This document shows positions 7,947 through 15,679 of a DNA stretch of 33,805 bases, piece after piece. The notes below the pieces were generated by a model. The model saw only the letters and a list, made by a program, of their open reading frames with translations, made no database searches and had not been told where the DNA came from. Positions within the stretch are counted from its first letter, which is position 1. Each line of letters opens with the position of its first letter. The translations under genes were made by a program, and so were the position numbers. The DNA lies in NCBI GenBank assembly GCA_050015355.1, contig JBEKBO010000040.1, positions 1-33,805 on the forward strand. Direction: 5' to 3'. Source of the stretch: CAWBRT01 sp050015355 (GTDB lineage: Bacteria; Acidobacteriota; Terriglobia; Terriglobales; Acidobacteriaceae).

Positions 7947-8138
7947 CTATTTCTTAGCTTCCGAATCCTTGGCTTCCGAATTCTTGGCTTCCGGCTTGTC
8001 GTTCGCTAAGCCAGACTTGAAGTTGCGAATACCTTCTCCAAGCCCTTTTCCGAGCTCACCGATTTTCTTGGGACCAAAAATCAGCAAAGCAATAAACAAG
8101 ATTACAAGCAGTTCCGGCAGCCCTAATTTACCAATCAT
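7947..8138 (-). CDS. tatA: Twin-arginine translocase subunit TatA (second copy)
   Basis: 63 aa: one transmembrane helix (ELLVILFIALLIFGPKKI), FGP hinge, amphipathic helix GELGKGLGEGIRNFKSGL, and a lysine/glutamate tail made of the short repeat EAKNSEAKDSEAKK, which reflects a 12-15-base microrepeat in the DNA. The start is the internal MIGKLGLPE, matching the paralogue at 2393-2572; a GGAGGG lies upstream. It is directly followed by tatB. The 137 bases up to the isomerase gene hold no gene I can support. Confidence 0.93.
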   Translation of the reverse strand: MIGKLGLPELLVILFIALLIFGPKKIGELGKGLGEGIRNFKSGLANDKPEAKNSEAKDSEAKK

Positions 8139-8275
8139 TGTGACTCCCTCCGGCCGGTTACCGCGCGGCAGCGCCACGCGAATTGCGATGGGATACCCGC
8201 CCATGAAATCGTAGGCTAGATAGGCGTAGAAGACAAGGAACCAACCCAGGAATACTCGATCGGGCTGCGCCGGCG

Positions 8276-9118
8276 TCAGCCCTCGGATGCTTCCAGCTTG
8301 CGATAGGCGTCTTGCATCAACTGGGGAAGTTTTCCGCCAAATTCGAGTGAGCCATCCGGATCGCCCTCCACCTCCATCAGCAGCGGCGGAATCTGCGGTG
8401 CTTGACGCAGCAAATCCATGGTTTGTTTCCAGTCGATTTTGCCATTGCCGGGCCACAGATGCGCGTCGCGACCGCCGTCATTGTCGTGAACGTGCGTCGA
8501 ACGGATGAAGGGCTTCAACAGCTCGAAGCTTGCCGCCACGCCCTTCCCCATATGGGCGTGCCCGACATCGAAACAAACACCGACGTCCTGCAGGTGGGTT
8601 ACGTGGATAAACTCGACCAGGCGGGCTGGGGTTGAGAGTTCATTCGGTATGTTTTCCACCAGGATGCGCACCCCGAGAGGCTTGGCAAAGGCCCGGAGAT
8701 GCTCGATCGAGGTCATGGCAGCGTCAAACTTGTGCTCATCGAACTCCTCGCCCCCGGTTCCGATGTGCTGCACCAGGAATTTGAAAGGCGCTTTTTCCGC
8801 AACTTCAATGGCGCGCTTGATTTCGTCCATTGCCTCGATGCCGGTTTTGCGGTCGCGGCTGGCGATGTTCAGAGCGGACCCGCCGCGGCGGCCCCAGTCG
8901 GCATCGCCGTACATCGGCGAGTGCATGGAGTGGAACACCATGCTATTGCCATGGAACCACGACGCGATCTCGCGTATATGCTGCGGACTGGTGTAGTCGA
9001 AGTGACCTTTGGCGGCGAACACCTCGATGGCCTGCGCGCCACCCCTGACGAAATTGTCCAGCAATCCCGGATGCAACCGCTCACGGACGTGCACGTAGGT
9101 CGACATCGCTCTCAACAT
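8276..9118 (-). CDS. Sugar phosphate isomerase/epimerase family protein (xylose-isomerase-like TIM barrel)
   Basis: 280 aa, the standard size for the AP-endonuclease-2 / xylose-isomerase-like TIM-barrel superfamily. Metal-ligand candidates are Glu in ILVENIPNE (about residue 155), Asp/His in VCFDVGHAHMG (about 185-190), His-Val-His-Asp in STHVHDNDG (about 212) and Glu in LLMEVEGD near the C-terminus. Such proteins are sugar or inositol isomerases, epimerases or, more rarely, endonuclease IV; the lack of endonuclease IV-specific motifs argues for sugar chemistry. An AAGGA lies just before ATG 9118; a second ATG four codons in has no such site. Same strand as tatA2/tatB, 137 bases away. Exact reaction unknown. 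Confidence 0.85.
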   Translation of the reverse strand: MLRAMSTYVHVRERLHPGLLDNFVRGGAQAIEVFAAKGHFDYTSPQHIREIASWFHGNSMVFHSMHSPMYGDADWGRRGGSALNIASRDRKTGIEAMDEIKRAIEVAEKAPFKFLVQHIGTGGEEFDEHKFDAAMTSIEHLRAFAKPLGVRILVENIPNELSTPARLVEFIHVTHLQDVGVCFDVGHAHMGKGVAASFELLKPFIRSTHVHDNDGGRDAHLWPGNGKIDWKQTMDLLRQAPQIPPLLMEVEGDPDGSLEFGGKLPQLMQDAYRKLEASEG

Positions 9119-9199
9119 GGTTTCCTTTTCCTTCCCGCCAAATCCAGAATGCCACGAATGGGAACACCTTCGCCAGTGCGCAGCCCTAACCTCGCGAAA

Positions 9200-9215
9200 C
9201 GGGGAGCGCTCCCCG
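9200..9215. repeat. Perfect 16-bp palindrome in the isomerase upstream region
   Basis: CGGGGAGCGCTCCCCG, followed four bases later by GGTATACCC, which resembles the ends of the 7169/18449 repeat. It lies about 80 bases upstream of the isomerase start. It may be an operator or a decayed repeat; nothing more can be said. Confidence 0.45.
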
Positions 9216-9235
9216 ATAGGTATACCCGAACAAAT

Positions 9236-9374
9236 TCAGACTGTCATGGCGAGCGAAGTCGAGCCACCTTTTGTTTCTGCTACCAAAACAAAGGGTGGCT
9301 CCACTCCGCTTCGCTCCGGTCGCCATGACGCCCTTTTTGGGAATTTGGATACAACACCAAGGAAACTGTTCTAG
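9236..9374 (+). repeat. Dispersed repeat at the 3' end of ggt (copy of 1098-1310)
   Basis: It carries CAGACTGTCATGGCGAGCG, inverted arms GAGCCACCTTTTG / CAAAGGGTGGCTC, CGGTCGCCATGAC, GGGAATTTGGATACAAC and GGAAACTG. It is the uninterrupted version of the repeat that covers the treZ start. Its last bases include the ggt stop codon (TAG on the minus strand at 9371-9373). Confidence 0.8.
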
Positions 9375-11101
9375 AAACCGATAGCGCGTCCGCCGTTACG
9401 TCCATCGCTTGCTCCCAAGCGGTCGCCGGTGCGCGGGTCCACGGCAATGCACTCGGCATCGCCCCAGTATCCGGTTTGTTTTAATTCATATCCGCCGTTT
9501 GACAGCAACGGCAGGGTATCCGGCGAAAACCCGAACTTTTCCAGGCGTAGCTCGTCCGGCACCCATTGCTGGTGGAAGCGCGGCGCATTGACCGCCTGCT
9601 GTATGTCCAGCCCGAAGTCGATCACGCCCATGATGATATTGGCGACCGTGCTGATAATGGTCGCGCCTCCCGGTGAGCCCAGCACCAGAAACAGCCGCTC
9701 ATCCTTGAGCACGATGGCCGGTGTCATCGACGAAAGCGGGCGCTTGTTGGGGGCAATGGCGTTGGCCGCGCTTTGAATCAATCCATACAGATTCGCCACG
9801 CCGGGCTTGACGGTGAAATCGTCCATCTCGTCATTCAACAGGAAGCCGAGCCCGGGCACGGTCACGCGCGATCCGAACGAATCGTTCAAGGTAGTCGTCA
9901 TCGCCACCGCGTTGCCTTGCGGGTCGACCACGGAAAGATGCGTCGTATTTCCGCCTTCGCGCACGGCCATCGGCGCCCGTGTGGATGCCAGTTGGTCCAG
10001 TGCTTCGAACTTTGGCCGTTTCAGGCTGTCGCTCGGCGTCGCCCGCACGGGATCGATGCTCTCCCGCCAGCGGGCGGCAAACTGCTTGTCGATCAACTGC
10101 GCTACCGGCACCGGCGTGAAATCCGGGTCGCTCATGAACTCGGCGCGGTCGAAGAAAGCGCGCCGGAAGCTCTCGACGGTCAGGTGAATGCTCTTCGCCG
10201 ACCTGCTGCCCAGGGCGTGCAAGTCGTAGCCTTCCAGTATGTTTAGAGTTTCCAGCAGCGCCACTCCGCCGGAAGACGGGGGCGGCGCGCTGATCACCTG
10301 GTAGCCGCGGTAGGTGCCGCGCACCGCCCGCCGCTCGACGACCTTGTAGTTCGCCAGGTCATCGGTCGAGATCAGGCCTCCACCCTGCTGGATGGCCGCA
10401 GCCAGCTCGCGGGCCAGTGCGCCGTGGTAGAAGTCATCCGGGTCCTGCGCAATGCGTTCCAGGGTGCGCGCCAGCTCGGGCTGACGAAAGATTTCGCCCT
10501 GCTCATAGTAGTTGCCGTTGCGCTGGAAGATGCGTTTCGACTCCGCGAACTGCGCAAGCAGCTCATCGCGCAGCGCGTGCGCATCGGCGTAGCGCAATGC
10601 AAAACCGTCGCGCGCCAGCCTGATCGCCGGTTCCATCACCTGCTTCAGCGCGAGCTTGCCCCAGCGCCGCTGCGCCTCCACCAGCCCGGCCACGGAGCCG
10701 GGAACGGCGACCGCCCTGTACCCGATCTGGCTCGCCTGCGGAATTACGTTTCCTTTGGCATCCAGGTACATGCCGGCCGAAGCCTTGGCCGGCGCTTTCT
10801 CCCGGAAATCGAGGAAGTGGACCTCGCCATTCGCCAGCCGCAGCAGCAGAAACCCGCCGCCACCCAGGTTTCCCGCCGCCGGATGCACGACCGCCAACGC
10901 GAAACCGGCAGCCACGGCGGCGTCAACCGCGTTTCCCCCGGCCCGCATCGTGTCCGCCCCGGTCTGCGATGCCAGCTCATGCACAGTGGCCACCATCGCC
11001 CGCCGGGCGTGCACCGGACGCATGCCCTCGGCCGAGGCGAGACAAGCGGAGAACAGCATTAGCGCGAGGAGGAAACGGAAGTTCGGCAGGTGTTTCAGCA
11101 C
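9371..11101 (-). CDS. ggt: Gamma-glutamyltransferase (glutathione hydrolase), secreted
   Basis: 576 aa, the usual GGT length. An Ntn hydrolase that cleaves gamma-glutamyl bonds, mainly of glutathione, in the periplasm after self-processing into two subunits. A signal peptide covers about residues 1-25 (hydrophobic LLALMLFSACLASA). MVATVHELASQTGADTMRAGGNAVDAAVA is the large-subunit start, and GGNTTHLSVVD near residue 390 holds the processing and catalytic Thr. PLSSMTPAI and GSPGGATI are the substrate-loop motifs; GASDGRNGGRAIGF closes the protein. The start is GTG 11101. The stop codon lies in a dispersed repeat (9236-9374), so the extreme C-terminus abuts it but looks complete. A MITE-like element separates it from lpxA. 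Confidence 0.95.
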   Translation of the reverse strand: MLKHLPNFRFLLALMLFSACLASAEGMRPVHARRAMVATVHELASQTGADTMRAGGNAVDAAVAAGFALAVVHPAAGNLGGGGFLLLRLANGEVHFLDFREKAPAKASAGMYLDAKGNVIPQASQIGYRAVAVPGSVAGLVEAQRRWGKLALKQVMEPAIRLARDGFALRYADAHALRDELLAQFAESKRIFQRNGNYYEQGEIFRQPELARTLERIAQDPDDFYHGALARELAAAIQQGGGLISTDDLANYKVVERRAVRGTYRGYQVISAPPPSSGGVALLETLNILEGYDLHALGSRSAKSIHLTVESFRRAFFDRAEFMSDPDFTPVPVAQLIDKQFAARWRESIDPVRATPSDSLKRPKFEALDQLASTRAPMAVREGGNTTHLSVVDPQGNAVAMTTTLNDSFGSRVTVPGLGFLLNDEMDDFTVKPGVANLYGLIQSAANAIAPNKRPLSSMTPAIVLKDERLFLVLGSPGGATIISTVANIIMGVIDFGLDIQQAVNAPRFHQQWVPDELRLEKFGFSPDTLPLLSNGGYELKQTGYWGDAECIAVDPRTGDRLGASDGRNGGRAIGF

Positions 11102-11153
11102 GGTCAGAGGCTGAGGCTAGCGCACTGCGCGGCCGGAGTCAAACGCGGCTTCA

Positions 11154-11350
11154 CAGGCTGCTGAAAAACTGTTCTCCGAGGTGTCATCCTGAGCGCAGCC
11201 GGGGTCCCCGGCAACGGCCGCTTTTGCCGTTGCTGGGGTGGAGCAGCGAAGGATCTGCTGTTTGCGCGTGCTGAAAATAAAGCAGATCCTTCGTTCGCGC
11301 AAAACCGGCGCGACCTCAGGATGACACTGCTACGAGTTTTTCAGCAGCCT
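11154..11350. mobile_element. MITE-like element carrying a nested palindrome (197 bp)
   Basis: Perfect 16-bp terminal inverted repeats AGGCTGCTGAAAAACT (11155-11170) and AGTTTTTCAGCAGCCT (11335-11350), flanked by CTTCA on both sides (11149-11153, 11351-11355). The interior matches 4192-4339 closely, except for 48 extra bases at 11200-11247 that contain a family-1 palindrome and a repeated GCAGC. It fills the gap between lpxA and ggt. No ORF; any transposase would act in trans. Confidence 0.85.
11201..11240 (-). mobile_element. Small palindromic element, family 1, inside the MITE-like element
   Basis: On the minus strand: CACCCCA, stem GCAACGGC, loop AAAAGCG, stem GCCGTTGC, C, GGGG, A, CCCC. 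It is bordered by GCAGC at 11195-11199 and 11243-11247, where the unfilled copy has a single GCAGC at 4233-4237. This is direct within-window evidence for insertion with a 5-bp duplication. Confidence 0.85.
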
Positions 11351-11366
11351 CTTCAGCCCGCGGAGG

Positions 11367-12143
11367 CTATTTCAGCACTCCGCGCTCGGATTCCTTAATG
11401 AACTGGATGAGGCCTTCGACATCTTCGCCCAGGTCGCCGTCGCTACGCAGCCGCTCGATGGCCTGCGAGGTGTTTAACTTGGAGGCCAGCAGCAGGCGAA
11501 ATGCGCGCTGGATCTTGCGTACGCGCTCGGGCGAAAACCCTCGCCGCTGCAAGCCCACCGAATTCGCTCCGTAGGCATGGACATCGCGCACCGCGCTGGT
11601 CTTGGAAAATGGAAGCACGTCCTGTGTAATCGTGGTGCCACCACCGATGTAAGCGTGCTTGCCTATCCTCACGAATTGATGCACCGGGCACAGCGCCCCG
11701 ACCACGGCGTAATCTTCCACCGTTACATGTCCGGCCAGGGTCGCGGCGTTGGCCATGATGACCCAGTCGCCGATGTGACAATCGTGCGCGATGTGTGCGT
11801 AAGCCATGATCAGCGTGTGGCTGCCGATGCTGGTCACGCCCCCGCCCTTGACGGTGCCGCGGTGAATGGTCGCGAATTCCCGGACCTGGTTATCGTCACC
11901 CATCTCGAGGTGCGTAAGCTCGCCCTTGTAACTCAGGTCCTGCGGACCCATGCCGACGCTGGCAAAGGGAAAAATCCGGTTGCGGGCGCCGATTCGAGTC
12001 GGCCCTTGCAGCACGACGTGCGAGATGAGCTCGCACTGCTCGCCCAGCTCGACCTCGGCACCCACGTAGCAGAACGGGCCGATGGTGCACGATTCTGGAA
12101 TGATTGCCGCCGGATCGACGACTGCGCTGGGATGAATCTTCAT
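11367..12143 (-). CDS. lpxA: UDP-N-acetylglucosamine O-acyltransferase (lipid A step 1)
   Basis: 258 aa. Transfers a 3-hydroxyacyl chain from ACP to UDP-GlcNAc in the cytoplasm, the first step of lipid A synthesis. The N-terminal two thirds are hexapeptide repeats of a left-handed beta-helix; YAHIAHDCHIGDWVIMANA carries the catalytic His, and GLQRRGFSPERVRKIQRAFR opens the helical C-terminal domain. The start is ATG 12143 (MKIHPSAVVDP), which overlaps the fabZ stop codon as ATGA; upstream codons in the frame are not family-like. Coupling with fabZ matches the common lpxD-fabZ-lpxA-lpxB order, although lpxB is not next to it here. Confidence 0.96.
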   Translation of the reverse strand: MKIHPSAVVDPAAIIPESCTIGPFCYVGAEVELGEQCELISHVVLQGPTRIGARNRIFPFASVGMGPQDLSYKGELTHLEMGDDNQVREFATIHRGTVKGGGVTSIGSHTLIMAYAHIAHDCHIGDWVIMANAATLAGHVTVEDYAVVGALCPVHQFVRIGKHAYIGGGTTITQDVLPFSKTSAVRDVHAYGANSVGLQRRGFSPERVRKIQRAFRLLLASKLNTSQAIERLRSDGDLGEDVEGLIQFIKESERGVLK

Positions 12144-12658
12144 TCGGCCGGCCGCTCCCCATTGTCGGAGGCGGGCATGTCGACGAGGCGGCAACTGATC
12201 ATCGCCTCGCAGGCAAGTTTGCCGTCCACCAGTGCCTTGCCGAACATTTTCACCGCGTGGGTTCGCCAGACAACTACCTCGACCTCAAGCCGCAACTGGT
12301 CCCCGGGAACCACCGGACGGCGGAACTTGGCGCGCTCGATGCCGGTGAAAACCATCAGCTTGCCATGCCGGTCCGGAACCTCCGTCAGCAGCAGTGTGGC
12401 GCCGGCCTGCGCCATCGCCTCGATGATCAGCACGCCTGGCATGATCGGCCGCCCGGGAAAGTGGCCGGTGAAAAAGGGCTCGTTTGCAGTCACGTTCTTG
12501 AGCGCGACGATGCGCTTTTTACGCTCCACTTCCAGCACGCGGTCGATCAGCAGAAAGGGATAGCGATGGGGAAGAATGCTCTGGATCTGTTGAATGTCGA
12601 GTCGGCCGCCATCTAACACGCTGGCCTCATCGACTGTAATATTCGGTTCATCACTCAT
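12140..12658 (-). CDS. fabZ: 3-hydroxyacyl-ACP dehydratase FabZ
   Basis: 172 aa hot-dog-fold enzyme that dehydrates 3-hydroxyacyl-ACP in fatty-acid elongation, competing with LpxA for the same substrate. ILPHRYPFLLIDRV near residues 27-40 has the catalytic His; GHFPGRPIMPGVLIIEAMAQAG near 65-85 has the catalytic Glu. ATG 12658 (MSDEPN) was chosen; an earlier start would add 26 unconserved residues. The extra 20-odd residues before the core are longer than in E. coli FabZ. First gene of the fabZ-lpxA pair, overlapping lpxA by 4 bases. A TATTAT on the minus strand near 12725 may be the -10, without an obvious -35. Confidence 0.96.
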   Translation of the reverse strand: MSDEPNITVDEASVLDGGRLDIQQIQSILPHRYPFLLIDRVLEVERKKRIVALKNVTANEPFFTGHFPGRPIMPGVLIIEAMAQAGATLLLTEVPDRHGKLMVFTGIERAKFRRPVVPGDQLRLEVEVVVWRTHAVKMFGKALVDGKLACEAMISCRLVDMPASDNGERPAE

Positions 12659-12870
12659 GCGATTCTCTGGTTGCGGGGCGGCCAATAGGCCGCTGCCGGG
12701 TGTGTGCCTCAAGGCGATCATAATACACGCCCGCAACTTAGCGGTTTTTCTTTCCCTGTCTCGATTGGGCGAGCCAGGGACTGGAATTGCCAGCTTACCG
12801 GCAAAGGCGGGCGGACCATGCCCATGAAGAGAAAGCTACTCGCGCCGAGACGTTACGGCTTCTTGGGTGA

Positions 12871-13512
12871 TTAATCGCCGGTCGTTTCTGCCGTTATGTC
12901 GTGTTTTGGGGAAGAAACGGAAAGCGAGAAATCAATGATGTATCTGACCGGGGTTGTGCAGAAGAGGCAGGGCGTTTGCTGGATTTCCTGCACGTCTTCA
13001 CGCAACACGCTCAAGGGAAAAGACCGCAGGCATTCCGTGCAGGTCAGCACGATGTAAGGCACTCCCTTGGAATCCTTTCCATTCCGTGGTATCCAGACCG
13101 GAGCCGACTGCCGGTGATGGTTCATCGCCCGCGCCACCGAGGTTCGAATCAATTCGGCGACAGTGCGTAAGAGCTCGTCGGGATGGTGCTGCCCCTTGGC
13201 AAAGAATGCATCGGCGATCACTCCGCCCGGAACACAATCCCCGGACTTGTAAGCACCGCTGACCGCGACGACCGGGATTTCAGGAAAACGGCGGCGTACC
13301 ACAGAGAGGAACTCGAATCCCGACATCTGCGGCATGTTGAGATCGGAGATGATGACGTCTGGGGTCGCGCTTCTGAGTTGCAAGAGCGCGTCAAAGCCAT
13401 GTTGTGCAGTAGTGACGTCGTAGCCTGCGTCGTTCAGCAACCCCGCCAAGCTCCCGCGAACGCTTGGCTCGTCGTCAACAACAAGGATTCGGTGCTTGGA
13501 TGTGTTGCTCAT
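12871..13512 (-). CDS. Response regulator: receiver domain plus C-terminal zinc-ribbon-like region
   Basis: 213 aa. Residues about 8-125 form a CheY-like receiver: HRILVVDDEPSVRG (acidic pair), PDVIISDLNMPQMSG (phospho-Asp near 54), VVAVSG (Thr/Ser switch) and FFAKG (Lys). After it there is no standard DNA-binding output. Instead LTCTECLRSF and TPCLFCTTPVRYI give CxxC...CxxC, spaced like a zinc ribbon (about 155-195). ATG 13512 with an upstream AGAGG about 10 bases away is preferred over the GTG three codons earlier. No sensor kinase is adjacent. The output role is unknown: RNA, DNA or protein binding are all possible. Confidence 0.85.
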   Translation of the reverse strand: MSNTSKHRILVVDDEPSVRGSLAGLLNDAGYDVTTAQHGFDALLQLRSATPDVIISDLNMPQMSGFEFLSVVRRRFPEIPVVAVSGAYKSGDCVPGGVIADAFFAKGQHHPDELLRTVAELIRTSVARAMNHHRQSAPVWIPRNGKDSKGVPYIVLTCTECLRSFPLSVLREDVQEIQQTPCLFCTTPVRYIIDFSLSVSSPKHDITAETTGD

Positions 13513-13713
13513 GGCCGGCACACCTCTTCGTGCTGGTCCGCGACGATCACCGAGTAGACGACGTTTTTCTCTGGCCCTCAGCGAAAAGTATACACCTCGC
13601 TTTGTCTGACACCTGACATAAATCTACAGTTACCGCGAAAAGCGTACTGCGGCCAAACCGGTGCCGCAAACACCCAAGCGCAGCCAGTAAGCAAAAGAAA
13701 ATAAAGAAAGAGT

Positions 13714-14265
13714 AGCGGTCGAATCTGTAAGCCGAATTCTGTCTGCCGGTCGGCCGGAGATGCCAGCGACTGCTGTGCTGGGCTCCGCGACCGGCAGGGC
13801 GATCATTCCTCTTGGCCGGACATTGCTGCCCGGCTCCAGCGACCTACCCGAAGGTTGTGACGCACCGAGCCGGCACGTGTTTGCCTGCCTCGCCAGCCGC
13901 TTGCGCAGCCGATGGGACAAGCAAGACTCCCTCCCTATTTGGTCTTGCTCCGTGTGGGGTTTTCCCTGCCCTGGACATTACTGCCCAGGCGGTGCGCTCT
14001 TACCGCACCTTTTCACCCTTACCTCGCGCTCCTTGCGGAACGCGGTTGGCGGTATGTTTTCTGTGGCACTTTCCGTCACCCTGAGTTCGAGAGCGTCGGC
14101 CCGCGCCTGATGGCGTGGAGCGGAACTCCCTGGCCCCAAGTGCCCGGACGTTATCCGGCACACTGCTCTGCGGAGTTCGGACTTTCCTCTTCCTGACCGG
14201 AGTGTTGACCCCGGAGTCCGTGATTCAAAACCACGGCTCGGAAGCGACCGCCCGATTCGACCGCT
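13714..14265 (-). ncRNA. rnpB: RNase P RNA, bacterial type A
   Basis: Catalytic RNA that matures tRNA 5' ends. On the minus strand the 5' part has GAGGAAAGTCCGAACTCC (CR-I), then GGAAAGTGCCACAGAAAACA, the AAGGGTGAAAAGGTGCGGTA block, AAACCCC with GGAGCAAGACCAAATAGGG, and GGGTAGGTCGCTGGAGCC. The 3' end has ACAGAATTCGGCTTAC. P1 is the 12-bp pair AGCGGTCGAATC (14265-14254) with GATTCGACCGCT (13725-13714). At about 552 nt it is longer than the usual 350-420; the excess is mainly a long arm between GCACTTGGGG and the GACGGAAAGTGCC block. A U-rich tract (TTTCTTTATTTTCTTTT) follows P1 and may end transcription. No coding gene lies on either strand here. Confidence 0.96.
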
Positions 14266-14274
14266 ATGGGTCTA

Positions 14275-14280
14275 ATTATA
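14275..14280 (-). promoter_or_regulatory. -10 box of the rnpB promoter
   Basis: TATAAT on the minus strand within CGCTATATAATTAG. Its end lies ten bases from the first base of the P1 helix, which fits a start a few bases before the mature RNA. The -35 is weak: nothing close to TTGACA at 16-18 bases. The remaining bases up to 14444 hold no gene. Confidence 0.6.
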
Positions 14281-14444
14281 TAGCGCGGGCAAAGTGCCGG
14301 CCGGCTTGGGGCCAGTTTCGCGAAAGGTATATCCGATGAAGCAGAACATGAGTCCGATTTCGCAAGCTGTTCCGCAAGGCCGCAAGGGCGTCGCCTTGGT
14401 CCGGCGCTGTTACACTTAAAGTCACTGGTCACTAGGTCATTGGC

Positions 14445-15677
14445 ATGAACACGGTTGAGGCCATCCGGATTGCTCTGCAGTCGCTTTGGGCAAACAAACT
14501 CCGCTCCGTGCTGACGCTGCTTGGAGTGGTGATTGGCGTGGCCGCGGTGATTGCCGTGGTCACCTTCGTCAACGGCATCAACGGATATGTTGCCGAGAAG
14601 ATCTTCAACCTGGGGGCTGACGTCTTCATTCTCTCGAAGGCGCCGAACGTGATCACCAATGCCGACCAGTACCTGGAAAGTCAGCGGCGCAAGGAACTCA
14701 CCCTCGAGGATTACGAAGCGGTGGCCGCCGGCTGCTCGGCCTGCAAGTTCGTGGGCGCCATGACAGCGGCGCCCAACGCCAGCGTCAAATACAACGAACA
14801 GAGCAGCGCGGATAGCTGGGCGCGGGGCTGGACCCCTTCGATAGGGCCGATCTACGATCTTGACCTGGCCAGCGGCCGCTCGATCACCGAATCGGACATG
14901 AACACGGCGGCCAACGTGGTTGTGATCGGCCACGATATTCAGGAAAACCTGATGGGCGGGGTTGATCCGCTGGGAAAAGAGATCCGCGTGGATGGCCACC
15001 TCTACCAGGTGGTCGGTGTCGCCACGCCCAAGGGCAAGACGCTCGGTATGAGCATGGACAACTGGGTGGTCATGCCGATTACAACCTGGCTGAAGCAGTA
15101 TGGCAGCCACCGGGTCAGCCTGCGCGTGTGGGCGAAGGCTTACGGCATGGGGCCGGCGTTGGATGCGGCAATCGACCAGTCAAGGGTCATCCTGCGGGCG
15201 CGGCGGCACGACTCCGCGGGCCAACCTGACAGTTTCGCGGCGGAAACCAATCAGAACTTTCTTTCCCTCTGGGCCGACTTGAGCGGCACGTTTTTTGTAG
15301 TCACAATTGCCATCGCCTCGATTGCTCTGGTGGTGGGTGGCATCGTGATCATGAACATCATGCTGGTGTCCGTCACTGAGCGCACGCGCGAGATCGGCAT
15401 CCGCAAGGCCATGGGCGCGCGACGCGGCGACGTGATGCGGCAGTTCCTGATCGAGTCGGGCACGATGGCGTTGGTGGGCGGCATTCTGGGTGTCATCGTG
15501 GGGATTGCGGTGGCCAAAACCGTAACCCTGATGATCGGCATGCCTTCGGCGATTGAACTGTGGGCGGTGGCAGCCGGGTTGCTGGTTTCAGCGAGCGTGG
15601 GAATCTTCTTCGGAGTTTATCCCGCGCGCAAGGCCGCCAGTCTGGATCCGATTGTGGCGCTGCGATTCGAGTTATAG
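14445..15677 (+). CDS. ABC transporter permease, MacB/FtsX type (first of pair)
   Basis: 410 aa. An N-terminal transmembrane helix (LRSVLTLLGVVIGVAAVIAVVTFV, about 19-42) is followed by a periplasmic MacB-core domain (about 45-280), then three C-terminal helices of the FtsX domain (about 285-405) with the hallmark MNIMLVSVTERTREIGIRKAMGARR. Such permeases use ATP hydrolysed by a separate LolD/MacB-like ATPase to drive mechanotransmission or export from the periplasm. No ATPase gene is present in the window. The stop lies two bases before the start of the next, similar gene, so they probably pair as a heterodimer. Confidence 0.93.
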   Translation: MNTVEAIRIALQSLWANKLRSVLTLLGVVIGVAAVIAVVTFVNGINGYVAEKIFNLGADVFILSKAPNVITNADQYLESQRRKELTLEDYEAVAAGCSACKFVGAMTAAPNASVKYNEQSSADSWARGWTPSIGPIYDLDLASGRSITESDMNTAANVVVIGHDIQENLMGGVDPLGKEIRVDGHLYQVVGVATPKGKTLGMSMDNWVVMPITTWLKQYGSHRVSLRVWAKAYGMGPALDAAIDQSRVILRARRHDSAGQPDSFAAETNQNFLSLWADLSGTFFVVTIAIASIALVVGGIVIMNIMLVSVTERTREIGIRKAMGARRGDVMRQFLIESGTMALVGGILGVIVGIAVAKTVTLMIGMPSAIELWAVAAGLLVSASVGIFFGVYPARKAASLDPIVALRFEL

Positions 15678-15679
15678 CG

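Noticed and set aside
7947..8456. A 169-codon frame in which tatA2 forms the end of a longer protein
   Set aside because: The first 106 codons overlap the isomerase gene in another frame and show no TatA-like feature; the internal ATG with GGAGGG fits TatA.
13140..13160. GGTTCGAATC resembling a tRNA T-loop
   Set aside because: It lies within the response regulator gene and no acceptor or anticodon arms can be folded around it.
13760..14110. Plus-strand frames over 13760-14196
   Set aside because: They are the antisense of RNase P RNA, whose conserved blocks explain the sequence.
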